Below are positions 1-5,998 of a stretch of 8,832 bases of DNA, one piece after another. The first letter of the stretch is position 1; the number at the start of each line of letters is the position of its first letter. The stretch lies in NCBI GenBank assembly GCA_964384825.1, contig CAYLMM010000076.1, forward strand, positions 1 to 8,832, given 5' to 3'. This DNA comes from CAYLMM01 sp964384825 (GTDB lineage: Bacteria > Krumholzibacteriota > Krumholzibacteriia > LZORAL124-64-63). The notes under the pieces were generated by a model. It did not search any database. It had not been told where the DNA came from and worked only from the letters and a program-made list of their open reading frames with translations. Both the position numbers and the translations under genes were made by a program.

Positions 1-863
1 TGCGCGTGTCGATAGCGAGCGGCAAGGGTGGTACCGGCAAGACCACCCTTGCGACGAACATGGCCGTTCTCGCGGCCCAACTGGGACGATCGGTCCATCT
101 GCTGGATTGCGACGTCGAGGAGCCCAACGGCCACCTCTTCCTGCGTCCGGAGTGGGAACGGACCGAGCCGGTGAACGTCCCGATTCCGGTCATCGACCGG
201 GATGCCTGCCGGCATTGCGGCAAGTGCGCCGAGATCTGCGAGTTCAACGCTCTGGCCTGCTTGCCGGACGACGTGATGGTATTTCCGGAACTCTGCCACT
301 CCTGCGGCGGCTGCTGGCTGGTCTGTCCTTTCCAGGCGATCAGCCGGGGCGAGCGGGAGGTCGGCGTGCTCGAGACGGGGCGGGTGCGGGGACTTCGATT
401 CACCCACGGGCGGTTGCGGGTGGGCGAGGTCCAGGCTCCGCCCCTGATCGAGCAGGTTCTGGCTTCCGCCGAACCCGAGGACGAACTCGTTCTGGTGGAT
501 GCTCCTCCGGGGGCCTCATGTCCGGTCGTCGCGGCCCTGCGCGGCAGCGATTTCGTCCTGCTGGTGACCGAGCCCACTCCCTTCGGATTGAACGATCTGA
601 GGCTGGCGGTCGATCTGGTTCGCGAATTGGGCATCCCCTTCGGGGTGGTGGTCAACCGGGCCGGCATCGGCGACGACCGCGTGCGCCGGTTCTGCGAGGA
701 CGACAACGTCCGGCTGCTGCTGGAGATCCCGCACGATCGCCGGGTGGCCGAGGCCTACGCCCGCGGCGTGCTGGCGGTGGATGCGGTGCCCGAACTGCGC
801 GAAGGGATGATCGGCCTGCTCGAGGCCGTGGCGCCCGCCGCCAGCAAGGGGGCGGCGCGATGA
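1..863 (+). CDS. MinD/Mrp-type P-loop ATPase with inserted 2x[4Fe-4S] ferredoxin domain (first of tandem pair)
   Basis: Cytosolic SIMIBI-class ATPase carrying a bacterial ferredoxin insert, the COG1149 type. Numbering from the GTG at base 6, the deviant Walker A KGGTGKTT lies at residues 7-14. Two cysteine clusters follow, C68/C71/C74/C78 and C97/C100/C103/C107, each spaced C-x2-C-x2-C-x3-C and expected to bind a [4Fe-4S] cluster. A DAPPG switch/Walker B-like motif is at 165-169, and the rest is a typical MinD fold. The window opens with bases TG followed in frame by CGC GTG TCG, so the true start is probably an ATG whose A lies one base upstream (giving MRVSIASGKGG); GTG at base 6 is the alternative. 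The stop overlaps the next start as ATGA (860-863), implying translational coupling. In this family ATP hydrolysis is thought to drive Fe-S or metal cofactor assembly; the target here is unknown. Confidence 0.93.
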   Translation, partial: RVSIASGKGGTGKTTLATNMAVLAAQLGRSVHLLDCDVEEPNGHLFLRPEWERTEPVNVPIPVIDRDACRHCGKCAEICEFNALACLPDDVMVFPELCHSCGGCWLVCPFQAISRGEREVGVLETGRVRGLRFTHGRLRVGEVQAPPLIEQVLASAEPEDELVLVDAPPGASCPVVAALRGSDFVLLVTEPTPFGLNDLRLAVDLVRELGIPFGVVVNRAGIGDDRVRRFCEDDNVRLLLEIPHDRRVAEAYARGVLAVDAVPELREGMIGLLEAVAPAASKGAAR

Positions 864-1756
864 AGCCCCTGGAACTGGTGGTCTGCAGCGGCAAGGGCGG
901 CACCGGCAAGACCAGCGTGGTCGCGTCGTTCGCGGCCCTGGCCGGAAAGCTGGTGCTGGCCGACTGCGATGTCGACGCCGCCGATCTGCACCTGGTGCTC
1001 GAACCCGACGTGAAGCGACGCGAACGCTTCATCGCCGGACACGTCGCGGTGGTCGATCCCACGCTCTGCAACGGTTGCCAGGTGTGCGAGGATGTCTGCC
1101 GTTTCGACGCGATCCGTCTCCAGGCCGACGGGGCCGCGGCGGTCGATCCGGTCAACTGCGAGGGTTGCGGCGTCTGCGTCCATTTCTGCCCCCGCGGCGC
1201 GATCGAGTTCCCCGACCGCGACTGCGGCGAATGGTTCGTATCGGAAACGCGTTGCGGTCCGATGATCCACGCGCGGCTGGGCACCGGAGCCGAGAACTCC
1301 GGCAAGCTGGTCAACCTCGTGCGCGAGAAGGCCCGGGACGCGGCCGAGCAGCGGGAGCTGGACCTCGTGCTGGTCGATGGCCCGCCGGGAATCGGCTGTC
1401 CGGTGATCTCGGCGATCTCGGGCGCGGATCTGTTGCTGGTGGTGGCCGAGCCGACCGTTTCCGGCCGTCACGACATGGAGCGTCTGATCGCCCTGGCGAA
1501 GCACTTCCGTCTGCCGGCCGCGGTCTGCGTCAACAAATCCGATCTGGACCGGGAAACGGCCGAAGGCATCGCCGCCTGGTGCGGCGAGCAGCAGGTGCCG
1601 GTTCTCGGCGAGATCCCCTACGATATCGCCGTGACGAAGGCGCAGCTGGACGGCGTGAGCGTCGTCGAGCACGGAGCGTCTCCGGCGGCGGAGGCTTTGC
1701 AGAACCTGTGGCGCGCCACCGAGAAGGCGCTGCGGGAAACCACAAGGAGAGGATGA
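860..1756 (+). CDS. MinD/Mrp-type P-loop ATPase with inserted 2x[4Fe-4S] ferredoxin domain (second of tandem pair)
   Basis: A paralogue of the preceding gene, 298 residues. The Walker A KGGTGKTS is at residues 12-19. Ferredoxin cysteines are C70/C73/C76/C80 and C100/C103/C106/C110, and a DGPPG motif is at 173-177. The ATG at 860 overlaps the previous stop in an ATGA junction and is preceded by a G-rich Shine-Dalgarno at about 846-852. Extra cysteines C121 and C132 just after the ferredoxin insert are not seen in the first copy. Each copy has all motifs for ATP binding and two clusters, so both look functional, and the pair may act as a heterodimer, as paired ATPases do in the Desulfovibrio orange-protein operon (family knowledge). 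The stop TGA overlaps the first ATG of the NifX-like gene. Substrate is not deducible from sequence. Confidence 0.94.
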   Translation: MKPLELVVCSGKGGTGKTSVVASFAALAGKLVLADCDVDAADLHLVLEPDVKRRERFIAGHVAVVDPTLCNGCQVCEDVCRFDAIRLQADGAAAVDPVNCEGCGVCVHFCPRGAIEFPDRDCGEWFVSETRCGPMIHARLGTGAENSGKLVNLVREKARDAAEQRELDLVLVDGPPGIGCPVISAISGADLLLVVAEPTVSGRHDMERLIALAKHFRLPAAVCVNKSDLDRETAEGIAAWCGEQQVPVLGEIPYDIAVTKAQLDGVSVVEHGASPAAEALQNLWRATEKALRETTRRG

Positions 1757-2094
1757 TGAAGATCGCGATTCCCCTGGCCGCGGGCCGGCTTGCCTTGCAT
1801 TTCGGACATTGCGAGCAGTTCGCGCTGTTCGAGGTCGACCTGCAGCAGAAATCCATCGGGGAGGGCGAGTTCCTGACTCCGCCGCCCCACGAGCCCGGCG
1901 TCCTGCCCCAGTGGCTCGCCGAGCAGGGCGCGAAGGTGATCATCGCCGGGGGCATGGGCTCCCGCGCCCAGATGCTCTTCGCCCAGGCCGGCATCCAGGT
2001 CCATGTCGGCGCTCCGTCGGCTCCGGCCGAGGATCTCATCACGGCGTTCATGAACGACGATCTGAAGACCGGAGCCAATCTCTGCGACCACTAG
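1756..2094 (+). CDS. NifX/NifB-family (orange-protein-like) metal-cofactor-binding protein
   Basis: Small single-domain protein of 112 residues in the dinitrogenase iron-molybdenum cofactor biosynthesis fold (PF02579/COG1433), which includes NifX, the NifB C-terminal domain and the Mo/Cu-cluster orange protein. Hallmarks are the N-terminal MKIAIPL strand, the HFGHCEQF segment (residues 15-22), the central VIIAGGMGSRA (61-71), and a predicted Rossmann-like alternation of strands and helices. C19 and a C-terminal CDH (110-112) with several histidines could be metal ligands (inference). Two in-frame ATGs occur at 1753 and 1756. The AGGAG at 1745-1749 is six bases from the second, so 1756 is preferred; use of 1753 would add one Met and overlap the upstream stop. 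It is the last gene of the operon with the two ferredoxin-ATPases, which probably load or process its cofactor. No nitrogenase genes are visible, so a role in nitrogen fixation is not implied. Confidence 0.88.
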   Translation: MKIAIPLAAGRLALHFGHCEQFALFEVDLQQKSIGEGEFLTPPPHEPGVLPQWLAEQGAKVIIAGGMGSRAQMLFAQAGIQVHVGAPSAPAEDLITAFMNDDLKTGANLCDH

Positions 2095-2122
2095 GCCGCG
2101 ATCCGGTCCGCACGCGATGGAA

Positions 2123-2150
2123 AGAGCCCGCGCCGTCCGGCGCGGGCTCT
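2123..2150. terminator. Bidirectional hairpin terminator between convergent genes
   Basis: A perfect 12-bp stem (2123-2134 with 2139-2150, arm AGAGCCCGCGCC) closes a 4-base GTCC loop between the convergent NifX-like and peroxiredoxin genes. The + side is followed by a pyrimidine run CTCTCTC, the minus side by CTTTCC. The U tracts are weak, but position and stem strength support termination of both operons. Confidence 0.75.
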
Positions 2151-2187
2151 CTCTCGTCGGTCAGGCGGCGGCGGGAGCCGCCCGTTC

Positions 2188-2892
2188 TCAGGGCTTCCAG
2201 ACTTCCCAGACCTTGCCGACCAGATCGGGGCCGGGCTTCAGGGTGGGCTTGCCGGGTGTCCACTCGGCCGGCGTCGCCTCGGCGCCGCCGCTCTCGCGCA
2301 CCAGTTGGAAGGCCTTGATCTGGCGCAGCGTCTCGTCGGCGCTGCGGCCCACCGGAGGCGTGAGGATCTCCATGGCCTGGATCACGCCGTCGGGATCGAT
2401 CAGGAACCGCCCGCGCATGTCGACGCCGGCGTTCTCGTCGTAGACGCCGTAGGTGCGGCCGATGTTCCCCGCCCCGTCCGAGAGCATGGGGAAGGGGATG
2501 CCGCCGTCGACCATCTTCGACAGCTCCTCGGCTTCCCAGACCTTGTGGACGAACTGGCTGTCGACGCTCATCGAGAGGACGTCAACGCCCAGTTCCTGGA
2601 ACTCTTGGTATTTGTCGGCGACCGCCGACAGTTCGGTGGGTCAGACGAAGGTGAAGTCGCCGGGGTAGAAGCAGAGCATCACCCATTTGCCCAGGTGGTC
2701 GGACAGCTTCTCGGTCGAGAATCCGCCGTCCTTGAAGCAGGGCGCTTCGAAATCCGGAGCCTTCGCTCCGACGCGCACGTTGGACATGGTTCTTTCCTCC
2801 CCCTGCTGCGGCGCGGCCTCGGGACGTTCGACGGGCTTCTCGCCCACGACGCCGCCGGTCGGCCTTCCGCATCCGATCGGTTTTTCAGCCAT
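2188..2892 (-). CDS. prxU: Selenocysteine-containing peroxiredoxin (AhpC/Prx1-type), in-frame UGA recoded at 2641-2643
   Basis: Thiol/selenol peroxidase reducing H2O2 and organic peroxides in the cytosol. A single open frame from ATG 2892 to TGA 2188-2190 is interrupted only by TGA at 2641-2643. Numbered from the internal ATG at 2787, the product is 199 residues, the usual family length. Upstream of the TGA come the thioredoxin-fold start VGAKAPDFEAP and FYPGDFTFV (residues 40-48); the TGA is residue 49, then PTELSAVADKY follows. P42, T46 and U49 match the P-x3-T-x2-C active site and R125 (in MRGRFLID) is the expected catalytic arginine, so the UGA replaces the peroxidatic cysteine. A SECIS-like hairpin follows the UGA. 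The usual resolving-Cys VCP motif is here ATPAEW (T172), so no C-terminal resolving cysteine exists; C17 and C39 remain. Starting at 2892 adds 35 residues including C8, giving 234. Both starts have strong ribosome binding sites. Alternative: sequencing error or pseudogene, judged unlikely. Confidence 0.9.
2613..2630 (-). promoter_or_regulatory. Bacterial SECIS-like hairpin directing UGA recoding
   Basis: On the minus-strand mRNA, ten bases after the UGA, UGUCGGC (2630-2624) pairs perfectly with GCCGACA (2619-2613) around a GGUC loop (2623-2620). The loop begins 17 nt after the UGA and its first two bases are G. Published bacterial SECIS descriptions call for a short stem, a small apical loop with a G in its first two positions, and a loop 16 to 37 nt from the UGA; all three hold. 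The element lies inside the coding region, as expected for SelB-dependent insertion. selA, selB, selC and selD are not in the window. Confidence 0.75.
2795..2801 (-). promoter_or_regulatory. Ribosome binding site for the internal (short-form) start of the peroxiredoxin
   Basis: GGGAGGA lies before ATG 2787-2785, with eight bases between GGAGG and the ATG. The protein from this ATG begins MSNVRVGAKAPDF, where ordinary peroxiredoxins begin, so this may be the main or an additional start. Confidence 0.55.
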
Positions 2893-2897
2893 GGATT

Positions 2898-2903
2898 CCT
2901 CCT
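2898..2903 (-). promoter_or_regulatory. Ribosome binding site for the upstream (long-form) start of the peroxiredoxin
   Basis: A perfect AGGAGG sits five bases before ATG 2892-2890 on the minus strand. It supports a 234-residue form with an extension rich in Gly, Pro and Glu. Confidence 0.6.
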
Positions 2904-2986
2904 CTTGACCGTTGAGCCGCGCCGTGACGCGGTCCGCGAATCCGGGACGGAAGCCGATCCCTCGTCCGGCAGCTCGGCCCCGCGCC

Positions 2987-3016
2987 AGACTAGCACCGCT
3001 GCCCGCCGGAAGTCCA
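2987..3016 (-). promoter_or_regulatory. Possible promoter of the peroxiredoxin gene
   Basis: The 216-base gap 2893-3108 separates this gene from the malic enzyme and its terminator, so a promoter is expected here. The best match I see is TGGACT (3016-3011), an 18-base spacer, then TAGTCT (2992-2987) preceded by TG, an extended -10 form. The hexamers are only 4/6 and 3/6 matches to the sigma70 consensus. The rest of the gap is GC-rich with no other gene visible. Confidence 0.25.
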
Positions 3017-3033
3017 CCCTCCAGGGGGGGGAT

Positions 3034-3070
3034 TGATGAAATAAGGGCCGGACCCCGAAGGATCCGGCCC
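3034..3070 (-). terminator. Rho-independent terminator of the rubrerythrin-malic enzyme operon
   Basis: The arms GGGCCGGA (3045-3052) and TCCGGCCC (3063-3070) form a perfect 8-bp stem with a 10-base loop, about 40 bases past the malic enzyme stop. In the minus direction it is followed by TTATTTCATC, a convincing U-rich tail. This separates the malic enzyme operon from the peroxiredoxin gene. Confidence 0.75.
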
Positions 3071-3108
3071 GGTGTCCGGCCGTCGCGCGGCCGGCGTCGG
3101 TCGCGCGA

Positions 3109-4761
3109 TCAGATGTAGTCCGGATAGACGGGCTGGTACATCATCTCGCGGATCAGCGCTCCCATGTCGTCGGGGCGCGGCGCCTGCGCCAGCCCGTCGG
3201 CATAGGCGATCTCGGCCACCGCGACCGCGATGTGCTCCGAAACCTCGCGGATCCGGGTCAGGGGCGGATAGCAGCAGCCCTCGTCCAGGTCCTTCTGCTC
3301 GACGAGGTCGGCCAGCTTCTTGGCCGCCGTGAAGAACATGTCGTCGGTGACGCGCGTGGCGTCGGCGGCGATCACGCCCAGGCCCACGCCCGGGAAGATG
3401 TAGGCGTTGTTGCCCTGGCCGGGAACGTGGCGCCGGCCGTCGATCTCGACCGGATCGAAGGGGCTGCCGCTGGCGAAGATCGCCTTGCCGCCGGTCCAGC
3501 CGTACGCCTGCTCGGCCGTGCATTCGGCCTTCGACGTGGGGTTGGACAGGGCGAAGACGATCGGCCGGTCGTTGTACTCGGCCATGTTCCGCACGACCTT
3601 CTCGGTGAAGGTCTGGGGCATGCCCGAGACGCCGATGATCGCCGTGGGCCGGAGCGTCTCGACCGCGGACTCGAAGTCCGGCACCTCGGGATGCTCGTGG
3701 GCGAAGGGCAGCTTGTGCTCGGCCAGCTTGTCCTTGCGACTCGCCACGACCAGGCCCTTGGAATCGACGAACCAGCAGTTGCCGTGGGCCTGCTCGGAGG
3801 TCAGCCCCTCGGCCATCATCGCCGAGCAGATGATGTCGGCGATGCCGATGCCCGCCTCGCCGGCGCCGAGGAACAGGATCTTCTGGTCGCTCAGCTTGCC
3901 GCCGGTCATGCGCATGGCCGAGTAGAGGCCCGACAGCGCCACCGCGCCGGTGCCCTGGATGTCGTCGTCGAAGGTGCAGATGCGGTCGCGGTAGTTGTGC
4001 AGCAGCCGGAAGGCGTTGATGTTGGCGAAGTCCTCCCATTGCAGCAGGCAGTTGCCGAAGACCTCGGTGACCGCCTGGACGAACTCCTCGATCAGCGCGT
4101 CGTATTCCTCGCCGCGCACGCGCTTTTCGGAAACGCCGATGTAGAGGGGGTCGTTCAGCAGTTCCTCGTTGTTGGTGCCGAAGTCCAGCGTGATCGGCAG
4201 ACAGAATTCCGGATGCACGCCGGCGCAGGCTGTGTACAGGGCCAGCTTGCCGATGGGGATGCCCATGCCGTCGGCGCCCAGGTCGCCCAGGCCGAGGATC
4301 CGCTCGCCGTCGGTCACCACGATCACCCGGACGTCCTTGTGCGGCCAGTTGCGCATGATGTCCGCGAAACGGCCCTTGTCCGCCTTGGTCAGGTACAGAC
4401 CCCGCGACTTGCGGAAGATGTGGCCGAACTCCTGGCAGGCCTGGCCGACGGTCGGCGTGTAGATGATCGGCATCATCTCGATGATGTGATCCATGACCAG
4501 CTTGTAGTACAGGGTCTGGTTCCGGTCCTGCAGCAGGGACATGAAGATGTACTTGTCCAGGTCGGTGAGCTGGCTCTGGAAGTTGCCGTAGGCGCGCCTG
4601 GCCTGCGATTCGGGCGTGCAGACCCGCGGGGGAAGCAGTCCGCGCAGGCCGAGGGCGTCGCGTTCGACTTCGGTGAAGCAGGTCCCCTTGTTCAGGATGG
4701 GATCGTGAAGGTACTCCATCTTGTCGGCCGGTTTCACGACGGAGGGCTTGGTGTCGGGCAT
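3109..4761 (-). CDS. maeA: NAD-dependent malic enzyme (large SfcA/MaeA type)
   Basis: Oxidatively decarboxylates L-malate to pyruvate and CO2 with reduction of NAD(P)+, using a divalent metal, in the cytosol. The 550-residue length fits the long eukaryotic/E. coli SfcA form rather than the short or phosphotransacetylase-fused bacterial forms. The malic N-terminal domain spans about 65-270: catalytic Tyr in YTPTVG (Y101), catalytic Lys in GIPIGKLALY (K172), metal ligands in QWEDFANINAF (E243, D244) and TFDDDIQGTGA (D267). The NAD-binding Rossmann domain starts with FLGAGEAGIG (297-306). Cofactor preference (NAD over NADP) is inferred from family resemblance only. The ATG at 4761 has an AGGAG seven bases upstream. 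Only 19 bases separate it from the rubrerythrin stop, so the two are probably co-transcribed, and a good terminator follows. No broken motif is seen. Confidence 0.96.
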   Translation of the reverse strand: MPDTKPSVVKPADKMEYLHDPILNKGTCFTEVERDALGLRGLLPPRVCTPESQARRAYGNFQSQLTDLDKYIFMSLLQDRNQTLYYKLVMDHIIEMMPIIYTPTVGQACQEFGHIFRKSRGLYLTKADKGRFADIMRNWPHKDVRVIVVTDGERILGLGDLGADGMGIPIGKLALYTACAGVHPEFCLPITLDFGTNNEELLNDPLYIGVSEKRVRGEEYDALIEEFVQAVTEVFGNCLLQWEDFANINAFRLLHNYRDRICTFDDDIQGTGAVALSGLYSAMRMTGGKLSDQKILFLGAGEAGIGIADIICSAMMAEGLTSEQAHGNCWFVDSKGLVVASRKDKLAEHKLPFAHEHPEVPDFESAVETLRPTAIIGVSGMPQTFTEKVVRNMAEYNDRPIVFALSNPTSKAECTAEQAYGWTGGKAIFASGSPFDPVEIDGRRHVPGQGNNAYIFPGVGLGVIAADATRVTDDMFFTAAKKLADLVEQKDLDEGCCYPPLTRIREVSEHIAVAVAEIAYADGLAQAPRPDDMGALIREMMYQPVYPDYI

Positions 4762-4780
4762 CGCGATGCTCCTTTCGGGA

Positions 4781-5284
4781 TCAGAAAGCGCGATATTTGT
4801 CCTTCGGGACGTTGCAGACGGGGCACCGCTCGGGAGCCTCGCCGATGACCGTATGACCGCAGACCGGGCAGACGCGCACCGTCTCGGCGGGGATGTCCTC
4901 GCCCGCCTCCACGGCCTTGCCGGCGTCGCCGAACATCTCCGAATGGATCTTCTCCGCCTCCAGCGCGTAGTTCATGCTGCGCAGGGCGCCTTTTTCCTGC
5001 TGCAGCTCGGCCACCGCCGCGAAGGCCGGGTACATCTCGTCGATCTCGTGGTCCTCGCCGCCCTTGGCCGCGGCCAGGTTCTGCGCGGTGTCGCCGACGC
5101 CCCCGAGCACCTTCAGGTGGTTGCGGGCGTGGACGAGCTCGGCGTAGCTGATCGCCCGCAGCAGCCGGGCGACCTCGGGCTTGCCGTCCTGCTCGGCCTT
5201 GTCGGCGAAGACGGCGTATTTCATGTGCGCCTGGCTTTCGCCGGCGAAGGCGGCTTCGAGATTCTCGCGGGTCATTTCGCGCAT
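4781..5284 (-). CDS. rbr: Rubrerythrin
   Basis: Non-haem diiron peroxidase of anaerobes and microaerophiles that reduces H2O2 to water in the cytosol. The 167-residue protein has a four-helix ferritin-like domain (about 5-120) with diiron ligands in AGES (E16), YAELVHARNH (E49, H52), the EIDEMYP segment (E80, E83) and LEAEKIH (E111, H114). A C-terminal rubredoxin-like knuckle follows at about 137-167, with C139/C142 and C154/C157 spaced CPVC-x11-CPVC, and the chain ends YRAF. It is somewhat shorter than classical rubrerythrin (about 190) but all expected ligands are present. The ATG at 5284 is preceded by AGGAGGG five to six bases away. It heads a pair with the malic enzyme, and a peroxiredoxin lies just beyond that, a grouping that suggests peroxide defence. 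The electron donor (rubredoxin or NADH-rubredoxin reductase) is not in this window. Confidence 0.95.
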   Translation of the reverse strand: MREMTRENLEAAFAGESQAHMKYAVFADKAEQDGKPEVARLLRAISYAELVHARNHLKVLGGVGDTAQNLAAAKGGEDHEIDEMYPAFAAVAELQQEKGALRSMNYALEAEKIHSEMFGDAGKAVEAGEDIPAETVRVCPVCGHTVIGEAPERCPVCNVPKDKYRAF

Positions 5285-5329
5285 GATTCCCTCCTGGTGG
5301 TGTTTCCGCGCCGTTACGGATCCTCAATC

Positions 5330-5351
5330 ACCTGAACCTTGCAGGTATATT
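5330..5351 (-). promoter_or_regulatory. Candidate promoter/operator upstream of rubrerythrin
   Basis: Within the 160-base gap 5285-5444 the only AT-rich island (TATATT, 5346-5351) adjoins an inverted repeat ACCTG-N7-CAGGT (5330-5334 and 5342-5346). A possible minus-strand -10, TATACC (5349-5344), overlaps the right arm, but no convincing -35 sits at 16-18 bases. A repressor site over a promoter would fit a stress gene; this is inference, and the repeat does not match the PerR, Fur or Rex boxes I know. Confidence 0.25.
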
Positions 5352-5405
5352 CCGGCAGGCGCAAGTCCTGTTCTCGGCGGGATGTCCGCGATGCCGGCGC
5401 GGCGC

Positions 5406-5427
5406 GGCGTCCCCGTGGGGATTCGCC
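5406..5427 (-). terminator. Possible terminator hairpin after the CYTH gene
   Basis: GGCGTCCC (5406-5413) pairs with GGGA and CGCC (5418-5421, 5424-5427) across a two-base TT bulge and a CGTG loop, 18 bases beyond the CYTH stop on the minus strand. There is no U tract, so termination efficiency is doubtful. Confidence 0.35.
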
Positions 5428-5444
5428 TCCCGGCCGGCCGCCGG

Positions 5445-5975
5445 TCACTTCGCGGAGCGTTCCCGCCGCTGCTCCACGAGGTCGATGTAGGCGCCGGCGA
5501 TCCGGTCGGATGCCTCGATTCCCAGTTCCGCGGAGATCCGATCGGCCTCGGCCCGTCCCTCGTCGTCGTCGTCGTCGGGGCCCAGGACGACCTCCAGTTC
5601 CAGAAAGTGGCCAAGTCCCTCGACGCTGTCCAGGTGGATGCGGGTGCGGCCGCGCATCAGCAGGGTCCGCGTTTTGACCACCTCGCCGCGGACGCCGAGG
5701 GTGCCGGCCAGCGCCCGCTGCAGGGCGTCGGGATCGGGGGCCGGCACCAGTTCGTAGCTCGAGGCGGCGGCTCGGTCGTCGTCGGCCCGGTCGTAGGCGA
5801 TCAGCTCGGCGGGCCGCCCGGTCTGCCGGCGCAGCTTCAGCCGGCCGCGGGGCGTGCGGAAGAAGACATCGTGCTGGTCGAAGGTCCGCCGCGGACGGTC
5901 GGCCAGCGCTTCGGCCCGGGCGCGCTGGGCGTCCGGATCGTTCGCGCGGGCCTTGATCTCGATGTTGCGTCCCAT
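5445..5975 (-). CDS. CYTH-domain protein (class IV adenylate cyclase / triphosphate-tunnel family)
   Basis: Cytosolic 176-residue protein of the CYTH fold, whose members (CyaB adenylate cyclase, thiamine triphosphatase, inorganic triphosphatase) bind triphosphates in an eight-stranded tunnel. The N-terminal strand reads RNIEIKAR (residues 3-10); the first acidic residue of the classic ExExK signature is N4, while E6 and K8 are kept. Basic tunnel residues appear in FFRTPRGRLKLRR (38-50), followed by RIHLDSVEGLG (112-122), the acidic LELEVV (125-130), and a C-terminal AYIDLV (162-167). The run DDDDDE (134-139) is encoded by a GAC trinucleotide repeat. An in-frame extension upstream to 6749 exists but overlaps the MgtC gene and has no homology, so ATG 5975 is chosen; its Shine-Dalgarno (GGGGA) is weak. 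It lies 23 bases after the MgtC stop, probably the last gene of that operon. Annotated class IV cyclases often look like this, but the actual substrate cannot be told. Confidence 0.85.
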   Translation of the reverse strand: MGRNIEIKARANDPDAQRARAEALADRPRRTFDQHDVFFRTPRGRLKLRRQTGRPAELIAYDRADDDRAAASSYELVPAPDPDALQRALAGTLGVRGEVVKTRTLLMRGRTRIHLDSVEGLGHFLELEVVLGPDDDDDEGRAEADRISAELGIEASDRIAGAYIDLVEQRRERSAK

Positions 5976-5998
5976 GTCCGTCCCCGGAATCCTTCGGG

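Noticed and set aside
107..859. Upstream in-frame extension of the second ATPase gene
   Set aside because: The extra residues are an Arg/Gly-rich out-of-frame shadow of the first ATPase; the ATG at 860 with ATGA overlap is clearly the start.
2161..2190. Terminal TGA of the peroxiredoxin (2188-2190) followed by a GGCGGC-UCCC-GCCGCC hairpin, possibly a second selenocysteine site
   Set aside because: The loop starts only 11 nt after the UGA and contains no G, read-through would add just nine Ala/Pro-rich residues, and the protein already ends at the usual family length.
2188..2571. Peroxiredoxin gene as a pseudogene broken by a nonsense mutation
   Set aside because: There is one TGA only, at the exact catalytic Cys codon, with intact frame and homology on both sides and a SECIS-like hairpin after it; random decay would not give this.
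3023..3032. Run of eight G residues, possibly phase-variable
   Set aside because: It is intergenic, lies beyond the malic enzyme terminator and is not within a recognisable promoter spacer or coding region.
3232..4848. 538-codon open frame on the + strand
   Set aside because: It lies antisense to the malic enzyme, which has every catalytic motif; the translation is the low-complexity pattern typical of GC-rich antisense frames.
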